DNA from: Nesterenkonia sp. LB17
Lineage (GTDB): Bacteria > Actinomycetota > Actinomycetes > Actinomycetales > Micrococcaceae
Length of the DNA stretch: 64,000 nucleotides
NCBI RefSeq assembly: GCF_022565915.1
Contig: NZ_JAJOYX010000002.1
Coordinates: 747,787 to 811,786, forward strand
Direction: 5' to 3'
Shown here: positions 16,257-25,494 of the stretch, in pieces
How the letters are laid out: every line of letters begins with the position of its first letter
Numbering within the stretch: the first letter of the stretch is position 1
Translations under genes and position numbers: made by a program
Notes under the pieces: model-generated
Told to the model about the DNA's origin: nothing
What the model saw: the letters and a program-made list of their open reading frames with translations, nothing else
Database searches by the model: none

Positions 16257-18047
16257 TCATCGTCCCGCCGCGTAGCCCTGGGCGCCACGGGCGTTGGCCG
16301 CGGCGCGCAGCCGCCCGGTCTGCGGGTCCCGCGTGACGCAGGAGAGTCGTCCCAGCGCCCAGTCCCCCGCCGTGGTGACCTGGTGTCCACGGCGACGCAG
16401 TCCTTCGATGAGCTCGGCACCGAGTCGGTCCTCCACCACGGCCCCGCCGGGCTCCCATGCGCGCGGCCAGAAGGAGCCGGGCATCGACGTCGTATGCAGG
16501 GTGGGGGCGTCGATGGCCTGCTGGGCGGTGTGTCCTCCGATGAGCATGCGCAGCAGCATGGGCAGCTGCCACTGGTCCTGCTGGTCTCCGCCCGGGGTGC
16601 CCAGGGCGATCAGCGGAGCGCCGTCCTTGAGCACCAGCGTAGGGGTCAGTGTGGTGCGCGGACGCCTCCCCGGTTCCAGCCGAGAGGAGGAGCGTTCATC
16701 GAGCCAGGTCATCTGCAGCCGGGTGCCCAGGCAGAAGCCGAGCCCCTCGATCACCGGTGAGGACTGCAGCCACCCCCCGGAGGGGGTTGCGGAGACGATG
16801 TTGCCCCAGCGGTCGACCACGTCGAGGTGACAGGTGTCCCCCTTGGTCTCCCCGGCCTTGGAAACGGTCGGCTCGCCCGCACCGGCTCCGGCGACGGCGT
16901 CGGCCACGTTGACCAGGGCAGGCAGCACCTGGTCGGCGCCGGGGACCTTCCCCGGGCGGAACTCTGCGGAGGCTCGCTCGCTGATCTGCTCGCGACGCTG
17001 CGCGGCGTATTCATCCGAGAGCAGGTGCTCCAGGTTCACCGGGACATCGCCGTAGTAGGTGTCTCGGTCCGCGAGGGCCAGCTTCTGCGCCTCCAGGATC
17101 AGGTGGGCGCCGATCTCGGTGCCGGGGTCCAGCTGCTCGTCCGGGTAGCCTTCGAGGATCTTCAGCGCCTGCAGCAGCGCTGGGCCCTGGCCCCAGGCGC
17201 CGGACTTCGCGATGGTGTGGCCGCGGAACTCGATTGAGACCGGGGTTTCGTATCCGGCGCTGTGGGCGGCGAAGTCTTCGGCGGTGATCACCCCGGCGTA
17301 GTCGCCGCCGTCGGAGTGCCGATGCGGGGTCTTCACGAACTCCGCCGCAGCCTCGGCGACGCGTCCGGTCTTCCACTCACTGCGTGCGGCTTCGATCTGC
17401 GCCACCCGGCTCGAAGCACCCTGCCCGGCGGCGATGAGGTCGCGCAGCACCTGCGCATACTCGGGGTTGCGGATGCTCTGCCCGGGCTCGGGGACCTTGC
17501 CCTCGGGCATCCACAGCGCGGCGGAGGTCGGCCAGTGCTCCTGGAAGAGCTCGGCGACGGCCCGGATCGCCCGCACCGCCCCGGGCAGGATCGGATGCCC
17601 GTCCTCGGCGTAGTCGATGGCGAAGGCGAGCACCTCTGCGAGGTCCCAGCTGCCGTGGTCGCGCAGCAGCACCAGCCAGGCGTCGACGGCGGCCGGGACG
17701 GCGGCCGCGAGGGCACCGGCACCCGGGACGTTCTCGAGCCCGAGCGCACGGTAGTGCTGGATCAGGGCCCCTGCGGGTGCGGGCCCCTGGCCCATCAGCA
17801 CCTGCGGCGTCGACGGTGCGCCGGCGGTCGCGAAGATCCCGACCATGTCACCGCCGGGACCGTTGAGGTGCGGCTCCACCACATGCAGGACGAAGGCCCC
17901 GGCGACGGCCGCGTCGAAGGCGTTGCCACCGCGTTCCAGCACCGCCTGCGAGGAGGCCGTGGCGAGCCAATGCGTGGAGGCGGTCATTCCGAAGTGACCC
18001 TCCAGGGTGGGCCTGGTGGTGAAGGTCTCGGCATGGGTGAACGTCAT
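16257..18047 (-). CDS. Gamma-glutamyltransferase family protein
   Basis: A 596-residue Ntn-hydrolase. The N-terminal part shows ASSQAVLERGGNAFDAAVAGAF and EPHLNGPGGD, typical of the large subunit. The presumed autoprocessing/nucleophile threonine is in GDTCHLDVVDRWGNIVSATPSGG at about residue 402, and ALGTPGGDQQ near the C terminus completes the small subunit. The start ATG at 18047 follows a strong AGGAG. There is no signal peptide, so unlike classical secreted GGT it should be cytoplasmic. The family cleaves gamma-glutamyl bonds of glutathione and related compounds; the real substrate here is unknown. Confidence 0.88.
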   Translation of the reverse strand: MTFTHAETFTTRPTLEGHFGMTASTHWLATASSQAVLERGGNAFDAAVAGAFVLHVVEPHLNGPGGDMVGIFATAGAPSTPQVLMGQGPAPAGALIQHYRALGLENVPGAGALAAAVPAAVDAWLVLLRDHGSWDLAEVLAFAIDYAEDGHPILPGAVRAIRAVAELFQEHWPTSAALWMPEGKVPEPGQSIRNPEYAQVLRDLIAAGQGASSRVAQIEAARSEWKTGRVAEAAAEFVKTPHRHSDGGDYAGVITAEDFAAHSAGYETPVSIEFRGHTIAKSGAWGQGPALLQALKILEGYPDEQLDPGTEIGAHLILEAQKLALADRDTYYGDVPVNLEHLLSDEYAAQRREQISERASAEFRPGKVPGADQVLPALVNVADAVAGAGAGEPTVSKAGETKGDTCHLDVVDRWGNIVSATPSGGWLQSSPVIEGLGFCLGTRLQMTWLDERSSSRLEPGRRPRTTLTPTLVLKDGAPLIALGTPGGDQQDQWQLPMLLRMLIGGHTAQQAIDAPTLHTTSMPGSFWPRAWEPGGAVVEDRLGAELIEGLRRRGHQVTTAGDWALGRLSCVTRDPQTGRLRAAANARGAQGYAAGR

Positions 18048-18139
18048 GGGCACTCCTGAGGCGTCGACGCGACGATCGAGCAGGACACCCACCCGCCGCA
18101 TTAGTTGCTTTTGCAAACCAGCCTACGGGATGAGCGGGG

Positions 18140-19690
18140 TCAGAAGAGCGCCGGCTGGGCAGGACCGGCCGCGGTCGGTGCCGACGCTCCCTGCTGGGCC
18201 ACCGGGGAGTCCGGGTCATTGCGCTCGCGCCACATCAGGTCCACCGGCTTGTCGAAGCCATGACGACGCCGGGCGGCGCGGGCGGAGTCGGCGAGCCAGT
18301 GCCGATACTCCTTGGAGGCGTAGGAGCCGCCGCCGTAGATCCGACGATACTTCGCCACCAGCGCCGGGTACTCGCGGGCCAGCCAAGCCATGAACCATTC
18401 CCGGGCGCCGGGGCGCAGGTGCAGCGCACCGGTGGTCACATAGCTCGCACCGGCGTCGGCCAGTGCGGCATGGAGGGTGTCGATGCGATCGTCGCCGTCG
18501 GTGAGCCAGGGCAGGATCGGCATGGCCAGCACCGAGCATTCAAGCCCGGCGTCGGTGATGGAGCGGATCAGATTCAGCCGTGCCCGGGGATCCGGGGTGC
18601 CCGGCTCCACCTTCTGCTGAAGCTCCGGATCCATGACCGCCAGGGACACCGCGACCGAGACCGGCACCTGTTTGGCGGCCTCCTGCAGCAGCGGGAGGTC
18701 GCGCTTGAGCAGCGGCCCCTTGGTCAGGATGGAGAAGGGCGTCCCAGAATCCGCGAGCGCCCTGATGATCCCGGGCATCAGCTGGTAGCGACCCTCCGCG
18801 CGCTGATAGGGGTCGGTGTTGGTCCCCAGCGCCACGTGCTCGCGCTTCCAGGACGGCCGATTCAGTTCGGCGCGAAGCACCTCGGCGACATTGGTCTTCA
18901 CGATGATCTGCGTATCAAAGTCCCTGCCCGCGTCCAGGTCCAGGTACTCGTGCGTCTTCCGCGCGAAGCAGTTGTGGCTGACCACACCGTTCGCGATGAA
19001 GTCCCCGGTGCTGGTGGTGATGTCGATCAGCGGCTCGCTGCGACTGAGCGCTTCGATGCCGGTGATGCGCAGAGCCTCGGTGGTCCCGACCGCACCTCCC
19101 AGCACGCTCGCTTCGAGAGGGGATTCCTCCGCCTCGGAATCCAGCTCAGGAGACATTCCGAGTCCGAATCCCATGAGCCGGTCGTGCTCCGTCAGACATG
19201 GGCGCGGTGACCCACCCTCCGGGCGAGCCACGTACTTCCACCCGCGCTCTGCCAGGAAGCGATGGTCGCCGCTGGCCACGATCTGAGTGCCATCGCGAAG
19301 CGTGATGCGGAATGCGGGCTTCTCGGTCCCCCATTTCGCTGAGACCTCCGAGCGGACCAACCGGCGATTCCTGCCGTCGAGCTCGGTGCCGACGACGACG
19401 TCGCCCACCCTGACCTCACGCAGCAGCTTCTGCCGCCCGTCGGCCATCAGGATCAGCGTCTCGGGGCTCAGGCAATACACGCACTGATGCAGACATCCGC
19501 GGGTGGGGTTCACGGTCCAGGAGAAGGGCATGTTCGACTGGCCAGGCACCTTGTTGAGCGCGGTCTTCGCCGCCACCTCGTGGAAGGTCACGCCTTCGAA
19601 CTCCGGGGTGCGCACCGAGCGCAGGAGTCCCTTGAGCGGGATGAGGGCCGCACCCTCACCCTCCTGCACTGCCTGTCCCTGCCACCTCAT
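18140..19690 (-). CDS. Rv2578c-family radical SAM protein containing a mini-intein
   Basis: A 516-residue precursor; removing the 168-residue intein leaves about 348 residues, the size of mycobacterial Rv2578c. The exteins carry the radical SAM cluster motif: Cys66 and Cys70 (numbered from the ATG at 19690) in TRGCLHQC, and the third cysteine supplied after splicing by the first residue of CFARKTHEYLDLD. The rest shows TNTDPYQRAEGRY and LTKGPLLKRDLP, as in SplB-like/Rv2578c proteins. An open frame extends to 19789, but the ATG at 19690 lies right after a promoter and LexA-type box, so I start there. The family is linked to DNA-damage responses; its reaction is not known to me. Confidence 0.92.
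   Translation of the reverse strand: MRWQGQAVQEGEGAALIPLKGLLRSVRTPEFEGVTFHEVAAKTALNKVPGQSNMPFSWTVNPTRGCLHQCVYCLSPETLILMADGRQKLLREVRVGDVVVGTELDGRNRRLVRSEVSAKWGTEKPAFRITLRDGTQIVASGDHRFLAERGWKYVARPEGGSPRPCLTEHDRLMGFGLGMSPELDSEAEESPLEASVLGGAVGTTEALRITGIEALSRSEPLIDITTSTGDFIANGVVSHNCFARKTHEYLDLDAGRDFDTQIIVKTNVAEVLRAELNRPSWKREHVALGTNTDPYQRAEGRYQLMPGIIRALADSGTPFSILTKGPLLKRDLPLLQEAAKQVPVSVAVSLAVMDPELQQKVEPGTPDPRARLNLIRSITDAGLECSVLAMPILPWLTDGDDRIDTLHAALADAGASYVTTGALHLRPGAREWFMAWLAREYPALVAKYRRIYGGGSYASKEYRHWLADSARAARRRHGFDKPVDLMWRERNDPDSPVAQQGASAPTAAGPAQPALF
18971..19474 (-). other. Mini-intein (168 residues) in the radical SAM gene
   Basis: The inserted segment begins with Cys1 in CLSPETLILMADG (block A), has a block-B-like region DGTQIVASGDHRFLAERGWKYV, and ends with LIDITTSTGDFIANGVVSHN followed by the +1 Cys (blocks F and G). 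The penultimate His and terminal Asn needed for cyclisation are present. At 168 residues there is no room for a homing endonuclease. The insertion lies between VY and CFARK, inside the CX3CX2C iron-sulfur motif. Confidence 0.93.
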
Positions 19691-19698
19691 ACGGTTAT

Positions 19699-19714
19699 TC
19701 GAACATACTTTCGA
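19699..19714 (-). promoter_or_regulatory. LexA-type SOS box
   Basis: The sequence TCGAACATACTTTCGA matches the actinobacterial LexA consensus TCGAAC-N4-GTTCGA at 11 of the 12 defined positions, and symmetry extends by two bases on each side. It overlaps a possible -10 hexamer TATGTT (minus strand 19707-19702) and ends nine bases before the ATG of the radical SAM gene, an ideal position for repression. Confidence 0.82.
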
Positions 19715-19794
19715 ATGCCTGTCGAGATGGACTCGCCCTCGAAGCCCGGCGCGCTGAAACTCCCGGACACCTGACTGGGCCCGGGGCACCAGCC

Positions 19795-20901
19795 TCAGCT
19801 CACCAGCAGCAGGACCCCGCCCAGCCCGGTTCCCACCGCAAGCACCGTGCCGCCGGCACCGAGCAGCAGCGCGGGTCCTCCCTGGCGCAGCAGGCGACGC
19901 AGGTCCACCGAGGCGCCGACGCCGACCATCGCGGTGGTCAGCAGCATCGTGGTCACGTCCGCGGAGAAGTCCAGGGTGGACTCGGGCAGATCGGTGACCG
20001 AGCGCAGCACCATCATCACCAGGAAGCCCAGCACGAAGAGCGGGATCAGCGGCGGCCGCGATCCAGCGCCCTCCTCGACGCCCTCCCCGGCTCCCTGCGC
20101 AGCTCCGACCGCCCGGCGGCGACGCCCGGCAAGGCTGATGCCGGCGATCACCGGCGCCAGGAGCACCACCCGGGCGAGCTTGACCAGGGTCGCGGTGGCC
20201 AGCGCCACCGCCCCGACCACTCCGCCGGCGGCGACCACCTGTCCGACCTCATGGATGCTGGCGCCGATCCAGACGCCCATCTGTTCCTCGCCGAGGCCGA
20301 GCAGGGTTCCCAGCGCCGGCAGCGCGAGCAGCGCCAGGGTGCCGTAGAGGGTGACCACCGCGACGGCGGCCGCAGCGGCCGCCTGGACCGGGGCACCGTC
20401 GTCGTCCTTGCCGTCGCCTCGGTCGATCGCCGCGGCGGCTGCCGCCACGGCTGAGGCCCCGCAGATCGCGGTGCCGGCGGCCAGCAGCGTGGTCATCCCC
20501 TTCGGTGCGCCCAGCAGCCGCCCGAGGGCGAGCATCCCGAAGAAGGTCACCCCCACGGTGAGCACGACGACCGCGAGGACCGCCCACCCCAGGCCGAGCA
20601 GGTCACCCAGCGCCAGCTGGAGGCCGAGCAGCACGATGCCCACCCGGAGCAGCTTCTTCGCCGCCCAGCCGAGACCACGCTCGGCCCAGAACGGCACCCA
20701 GCCCAGGCTGCGCAGCGCGATGCCGGCAAGGACTGCGACCAGCAGCCCGGAGATCACCGGAATCTGCTCGGCGATCAGCCGGTGCGCGGCGATCGCGAAG
20801 ATGAGAGCCAGCGCCGCGCCGGGGAGGATCTCCGCGGTCTGGCACCAGAGCCGGGTCAGCCGCGAGGTCAGGTTGGAGGTCAGGGCGGTTAGTGGAGGCA
20901 C
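19795..20901 (-). CDS. YeiH/UPF0324 family putative exporter
   Basis: A 368-residue membrane protein with about ten hydrophobic segments. It carries the family segments VGIVLLGLQLALGDL, GTAICGASAVAAAAAAI and GVWIGASIHEVGQVVAAG. The family is often annotated as putative sulfate exporter, without firm proof. I chose the GTG at 20901, because it lies six bases after a -10 hexamer TATGCT (minus strand 20913-20908) and so fits a leaderless transcript; an upstream frame to 20982 would overlap the divergent promoter of tgt. Confidence 0.88.
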   Translation of the reverse strand: MPPLTALTSNLTSRLTRLWCQTAEILPGAALALIFAIAAHRLIAEQIPVISGLLVAVLAGIALRSLGWVPFWAERGLGWAAKKLLRVGIVLLGLQLALGDLLGLGWAVLAVVVLTVGVTFFGMLALGRLLGAPKGMTTLLAAGTAICGASAVAAAAAAIDRGDGKDDDGAPVQAAAAAAVAVVTLYGTLALLALPALGTLLGLGEEQMGVWIGASIHEVGQVVAAGGVVGAVALATATLVKLARVVLLAPVIAGISLAGRRRRAVGAAQGAGEGVEEGAGSRPPLIPLFVLGFLVMMVLRSVTDLPESTLDFSADVTTMLLTTAMVGVGASVDLRRLLRQGGPALLLGAGGTVLAVGTGLGGVLLLVS

Positions 20902-22284
<1,383 letters not shown>

Positions 22285-22288
22285 CCGG

Positions 22289-22338
22289 ATGACCTCAGGT
22301 CGGACCGTGGAGGTCCACCTCCTCCGAAGGTCATTTCT
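22289..22338 (+). terminator. Hairpin after tgt
   Basis: ATGACCT (22289-22295) pairs with AGGTCAT (22328-22334), enclosing an inner GGAGGT-CC-ACCTCC hairpin, and a short T-rich run follows. It begins five bases after the tgt stop codon. Confidence 0.6.
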
Positions 22339-22647
22339 CAAGATTCGCAAGAACCTGTCCTTGGTCAACCGATGACTGCTGAGAGAACAGTCGCAACCGT
22401 GAAGACGAGTTGCGCATTCTGCGCGAATCCCCGGCGCGATCCGGGGCGTGCGGTCCGGAGAAGAGGCTCTCTTCCAGCGTCTCTGGCCCCTCTCGGTGCT
22501 GACCCGCCGGCGGCTGGAGCGGCAGGTGAAACATGTCCGATCGCGCCTCGCGCCACAAGTGCCCTCAGCCGCAGCGGCACCGGTGCTGCCAGTCGGTGCC
22601 AGCGTGAGCAGCTGTGCCATCCACCAGATCCACACTCAGCGCAGTGA
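22339..22647. other. Stretch without a supportable gene
   Basis: About 310 bases between the tgt terminator and the acyltransferase relic. Open frames exist on both strands, but none has a credible start, a domain or normal codon use. It may be decayed remainder of the same acyltransferase gene, but I could not see homology. Confidence 0.5.
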
Positions 22648-22848
22648 TGCACTCCCCCTGGCGCGGAGCCGGCCGGACTCCACACCCTGGACATGACCGA
22701 GCATCTCTGCTCCGAGGAGACCTGCCCGGCGGTGATCGGCAAGATCACCGCGTACTGGGACAAGAGCCGTCTCTCGAACCACCGCATCGAATCGCTGGCG
22801 CAGCTGCTGGACGCCAAGCTCCGCGAGGAGATGCCGGACCTCTTCTGA
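22648..22848 (+). pseudogene. Relic of an acyltransferase-3/SGNH-type protein (C-terminal end)
   Basis: The frame ending at the TGA at 22846-22848 reads LHTLDMTEHLCSEETC, PAVIGKITAYWDKSRLSNH, then IESLAQLLDAKLREEM. This matches the C-terminal end of the periplasmic SGNH domain of OafA-like acyltransferases, where a DxTxxLC...CPAVIGNVxVYxDxxHLT pattern is usual. An in-frame stop at 22648 blocks it upstream, and no N-terminal part is found. The catalytic histidine of the DxNH motif appears shifted to NH in SRLSNH. An ATG at 22693 could still give a 51-residue peptide, but it is most likely a dead fragment. Confidence 0.65.
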
Positions 22849-22861
22849 GTCTTCGACGCCC

Positions 22862-22924
22862 GGTCGGGCCGGTGGGGCCGGTGGGGCCGGTGGGGCCGGT
22901 GGGGCCGGTGGGGCCGGTGGGGCG
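22862..22924. repeat. Seven tandem copies of a 9-bp GC-rich unit
   Basis: GGTGGGGCC is repeated seven times head to tail; the first and last copies have one mismatch each. It starts 13 bases after the acyltransferase relic. Translated in one frame the units give Gly-Pro-Val repeats, but no gene can be supported there. Confidence 0.92.
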
Positions 22925-23035
22925 ACTCTGGCAGGACGGGCGGGAACTACGACTGATGTGGCGGGCGCTCCAGGTCGCCCTGCTTTCTAGGGTTTGCATC
23001 TTTCTGCCGGACGCTCTAGGTTTCAGCAGACAACG

Positions 23036-23128
23036 AATCATCCAGAGCGACTGAGAGACCTAGCTCAACGACGTCGCAGCAACCCCACCCCTTCAGGGTG
23101 AGCAGGTGCTACCGCTGGGAACGATGAA
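23036..23128 (+). promoter_or_regulatory. SAM-I (S-box) riboswitch
   Basis: The stretch follows the SAM-I consensus closely: TCATCCAGAGCGACTGAGAGACC with the AGAG...GAGAGAC kink-turn strand, the CAGCAACC joining segment, the variable P3 stem ACCCC...GGGT, the AGGTGCTACC strand, and a closing GATGA at 23123-23127 that pairs with TCATC at 23038-23042 to form P1. The Shine-Dalgarno sequence AAAGGTGAG of the next gene begins on the last bases of P1, so ligand binding could block translation. SAM-I switches normally shut off sulfur and methionine genes when S-adenosylmethionine is plentiful. Confidence 0.88.
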
Positions 23129-23142
23129 AGGTGAGATGTTCC

Positions 23143-23796
23143 ATGCCCAAAGCGGCTTCAAGCGCACAAGAGAACAGACTGAATCCGAGGTACACCGAGG
23201 CACCCCTGCGCACCTCTTCGAAGACTCTGCGGGTCGCTGGCACGTGGACGGGCCCAGTACGGACCGAACTCACCGTCCGGGACTTCAGCTTCGTCTCTGA
23301 CCAGCCTGTGGTGCGCGGTGGCAGCGATCAGGGCCCCGCGCCGATGGAGTACCTGATCGGCGGTGTCAGCAGCTGCATCGCCGTCGCGGTCGAACAGCTG
23401 GCCCATCGGCGGGCCCTGCCACTCACCGACATCTCCACATACACCCTGGCACGTCAGGACACTCGCGGGTTGGCTGGGCAAGCAGATGTGCAACCCTATT
23501 TCTACGTGTACCGGTTGCAGCTGGTCGTAGAGACCAGCGAACAGGACTCCTCTGTCCTGACAGACTTCGCCCAGTGGGCCGAACACATCTGCCCCGCGAT
23601 CAATCTCTTGCGCGACGCGCACATCGACCTGGAAGTCGCGTGGGCATTCGTGCACAAGAACTCCCATGGCCTCGCCGAAGCTCTGGCGAATCGTGCCTGG
23701 GGCTACGAGGTGGACGGGGACGCCAGCCACGGGGACTTGATCTTCGAGGTCCTCAACGCCGATGCCACCCCAGATCTCGTGGAGATGGGCTCGTGA
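23143..23796 (+). CDS. OsmC-family protein under SAM riboswitch control
   Basis: A 217-residue OsmC/Ohr-fold protein, longer than the usual 140. The two family cysteines are present: Cys78 in YLIGGVSSCIAVAVEQLAHRR and Cys150 in WAEHICPAINLL. OsmC proteins reduce organic peroxides or act on thiol/persulfide compounds. The ATG at 23143 has a good AAAGGTGAG upstream, which overlaps the 3' edge of the riboswitch. The stop overlaps the next gene by GTGA, so the pair is translationally coupled. Because of the riboswitch, a role in handling sulfur compounds is more likely than general stress, which is inference. Confidence 0.85.
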   Translation: MPKAASSAQENRLNPRYTEAPLRTSSKTLRVAGTWTGPVRTELTVRDFSFVSDQPVVRGGSDQGPAPMEYLIGGVSSCIAVAVEQLAHRRALPLTDISTYTLARQDTRGLAGQADVQPYFYVYRLQLVVETSEQDSSVLTDFAQWAEHICPAINLLRDAHIDLEVAWAFVHKNSHGLAEALANRAWGYEVDGDASHGDLIFEVLNADATPDLVEMGS

Positions 23797-25442
23797 CGAC
23801 GGTCGGACTCTGGACGATCGGCCTGGCACTCGCATACACCGCCTGGCTCATACTCGGAAGCCGCATCGCTGTGGGCCGCTCGGGACGCGGAGGATTCTTC
23901 GTCAGCGGTCGCAGTTTCAGCCCTTGGACCGTCGCGTTCTGCATCACGGGACTGTTCTCAGGATCCTCCTACATCGCGATCGTCGAGCTGAGCTACCGAA
24001 CAGGCGTGTCCGCGGTCTGGTACGGCGTGGCCGAAACGGTGCAGATCTTGCTGATCGCGCTCCTGCTGGTCAAGCCCCTGCGAGAGAAGCTCGTGGTGAC
24101 GGTCACCGGCATCATCGGGGACCGATTCGGCCGCGGAGCCCAGGCCATCAGTTCTGTGATCACCGGTCTGACGTTTCCGATGTATTCAGTGGCCACCAGC
24201 ATCGCCTTCGCGTCCGCCCTCTTCGCGGTCACGGAGATCCCACTGTGGCAGTGCATCGCTCTGACAGCGATCATCCTGCTCGCCTTCCTGACCTTCGGCG
24301 GCATGCGCTCCGTGGCATTCTCCCAGACCATGAATGTCCTGATGATCTTCGTGATGTTCATCGTGGGCATCTGGGCGTTCCTGGTCTCACCCGGGCCCAG
24401 CGGTCTCGAGACCTTGGCTGAGGAGCAGCCACAGATGTTCGATGTCTCGAACGCCGGCATATCGCTGATCGTTGCCTGGTTCGGCACCTTCATCGTCAAT
24501 GTTCCCCTGGCTCAGGCCGCCTTTCAGATGTCGATGTCGGCGCGGAGCCCGGAAGACGGCCAGAAGGGGCTCTTCCTCGCGGCGATCATCGGCATGCCCC
24601 TGATCCTTCTCGGAATCGTCGTCGGCGTCGCCGCCTCGATTGTGGTCCCGGATGCATCGCTGCCCCTGGTGGGCATCGCCGAGTACATCGCCGGTTCCCT
24701 TCCTGCTTGGGCTGCGGCCGTATTCTTCGTGGGACTCTGGGCATGCGCCCTGGGCTGGGCGGGACCCTGCCAGTTCTCTGGAGCCACCTCGCTGGGCCGG
24801 GACCTCGGGAGCGCGCTTCGTCCCCGAGCGACCCAGGTGGAGCTGGTGCGCTACACGCGGATCGCGCTGGTGGGGCTCACTGTCCTGATGGTGATCTTCA
24901 GTCTCCTGCGCGCCGAGGAGTCAGCCTGGTGGAATGTGATGGCATGGACTCTGCGCAACGGCGCCACCTTCGCTCCGGTTCTCGCGGCGTTCTTCTGGCC
25001 GCTCGCCACCCGCTCCGCGGCGCTGACCGCACTACTCGCTGGATTCAGCGCGGGACTCGGCTGGTACGCGCTCTCGGGGTTCAGTGCCACGGACTTCTTC
25101 CTCGGAACCCATCCGGTCTGGGTCGCCATGATCGCCAATCTCGCAGGCATCGTTCTAGTCACGCTGATCCAGGGCAGCTGGCGACTGACCCTTCATGCAG
25201 CGCGGCGCAGAAACGGCGGACTCGTTCTTCTGGTCACGGGTCTCGCCGCGGTCCTGAGCATGAACATCTCAGCATGGCTCAACAGCTACGGTTTGATGGG
25301 ACTGGCACTCTTCCTCATCACTCTTGGTGTCTTCGCCGCTGCGGTCCTCCTCGCCGAGTCTCCGACGGCGACCCACACGAAGACCCAGCTGTGGGGCTCC
25401 CGGACCGAACCAGTGACCGCGCAGAACACCTCGCCACTGTAA
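23793..25442 (+). CDS. Sodium:solute symporter family transporter
   Basis: A 549-residue integral membrane protein with about 13 hydrophobic helices of the SSS (LeuT-fold) family; FFVSGRSFSPWTVAFCITGLFSGSSYIAIVE and the later TFGGMRSVAFSQTMNVLMIFVMFIVG are characteristic. The GTG start at 23793 overlaps the OsmC stop. Control by the SAM-I riboswitch two genes back points to methionine or another organosulfur compound as substrate. It is not the usual MetNIQ or MetT type of methionine transporter, so the substrate is open. Confidence 0.88.
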   Translation: MTTVGLWTIGLALAYTAWLILGSRIAVGRSGRGGFFVSGRSFSPWTVAFCITGLFSGSSYIAIVELSYRTGVSAVWYGVAETVQILLIALLLVKPLREKLVVTVTGIIGDRFGRGAQAISSVITGLTFPMYSVATSIAFASALFAVTEIPLWQCIALTAIILLAFLTFGGMRSVAFSQTMNVLMIFVMFIVGIWAFLVSPGPSGLETLAEEQPQMFDVSNAGISLIVAWFGTFIVNVPLAQAAFQMSMSARSPEDGQKGLFLAAIIGMPLILLGIVVGVAASIVVPDASLPLVGIAEYIAGSLPAWAAAVFFVGLWACALGWAGPCQFSGATSLGRDLGSALRPRATQVELVRYTRIALVGLTVLMVIFSLLRAEESAWWNVMAWTLRNGATFAPVLAAFFWPLATRSAALTALLAGFSAGLGWYALSGFSATDFFLGTHPVWVAMIANLAGIVLVTLIQGSWRLTLHAARRRNGGLVLLVTGLAAVLSMNISAWLNSYGLMGLALFLITLGVFAAAVLLAESPTATHTKTQLWGSRTEPVTAQNTSPL

Positions 25443-25494
25443 TTCTCGCGACACCAATGCCTGCTGCCGTTCGACCCGTCAGGGGAAGTCACAC

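Noticed and set aside
18971..19474. Homing endonuclease within the intein
   Set aside because: Only 168 residues are present, with no LAGLIDADG or HNH motif; it is a mini-intein.
22862..22924. Tandem repeat considered as a CRISPR array
   Set aside because: Units are 9 bp and contiguous, without spacers, and no cas genes are nearby.
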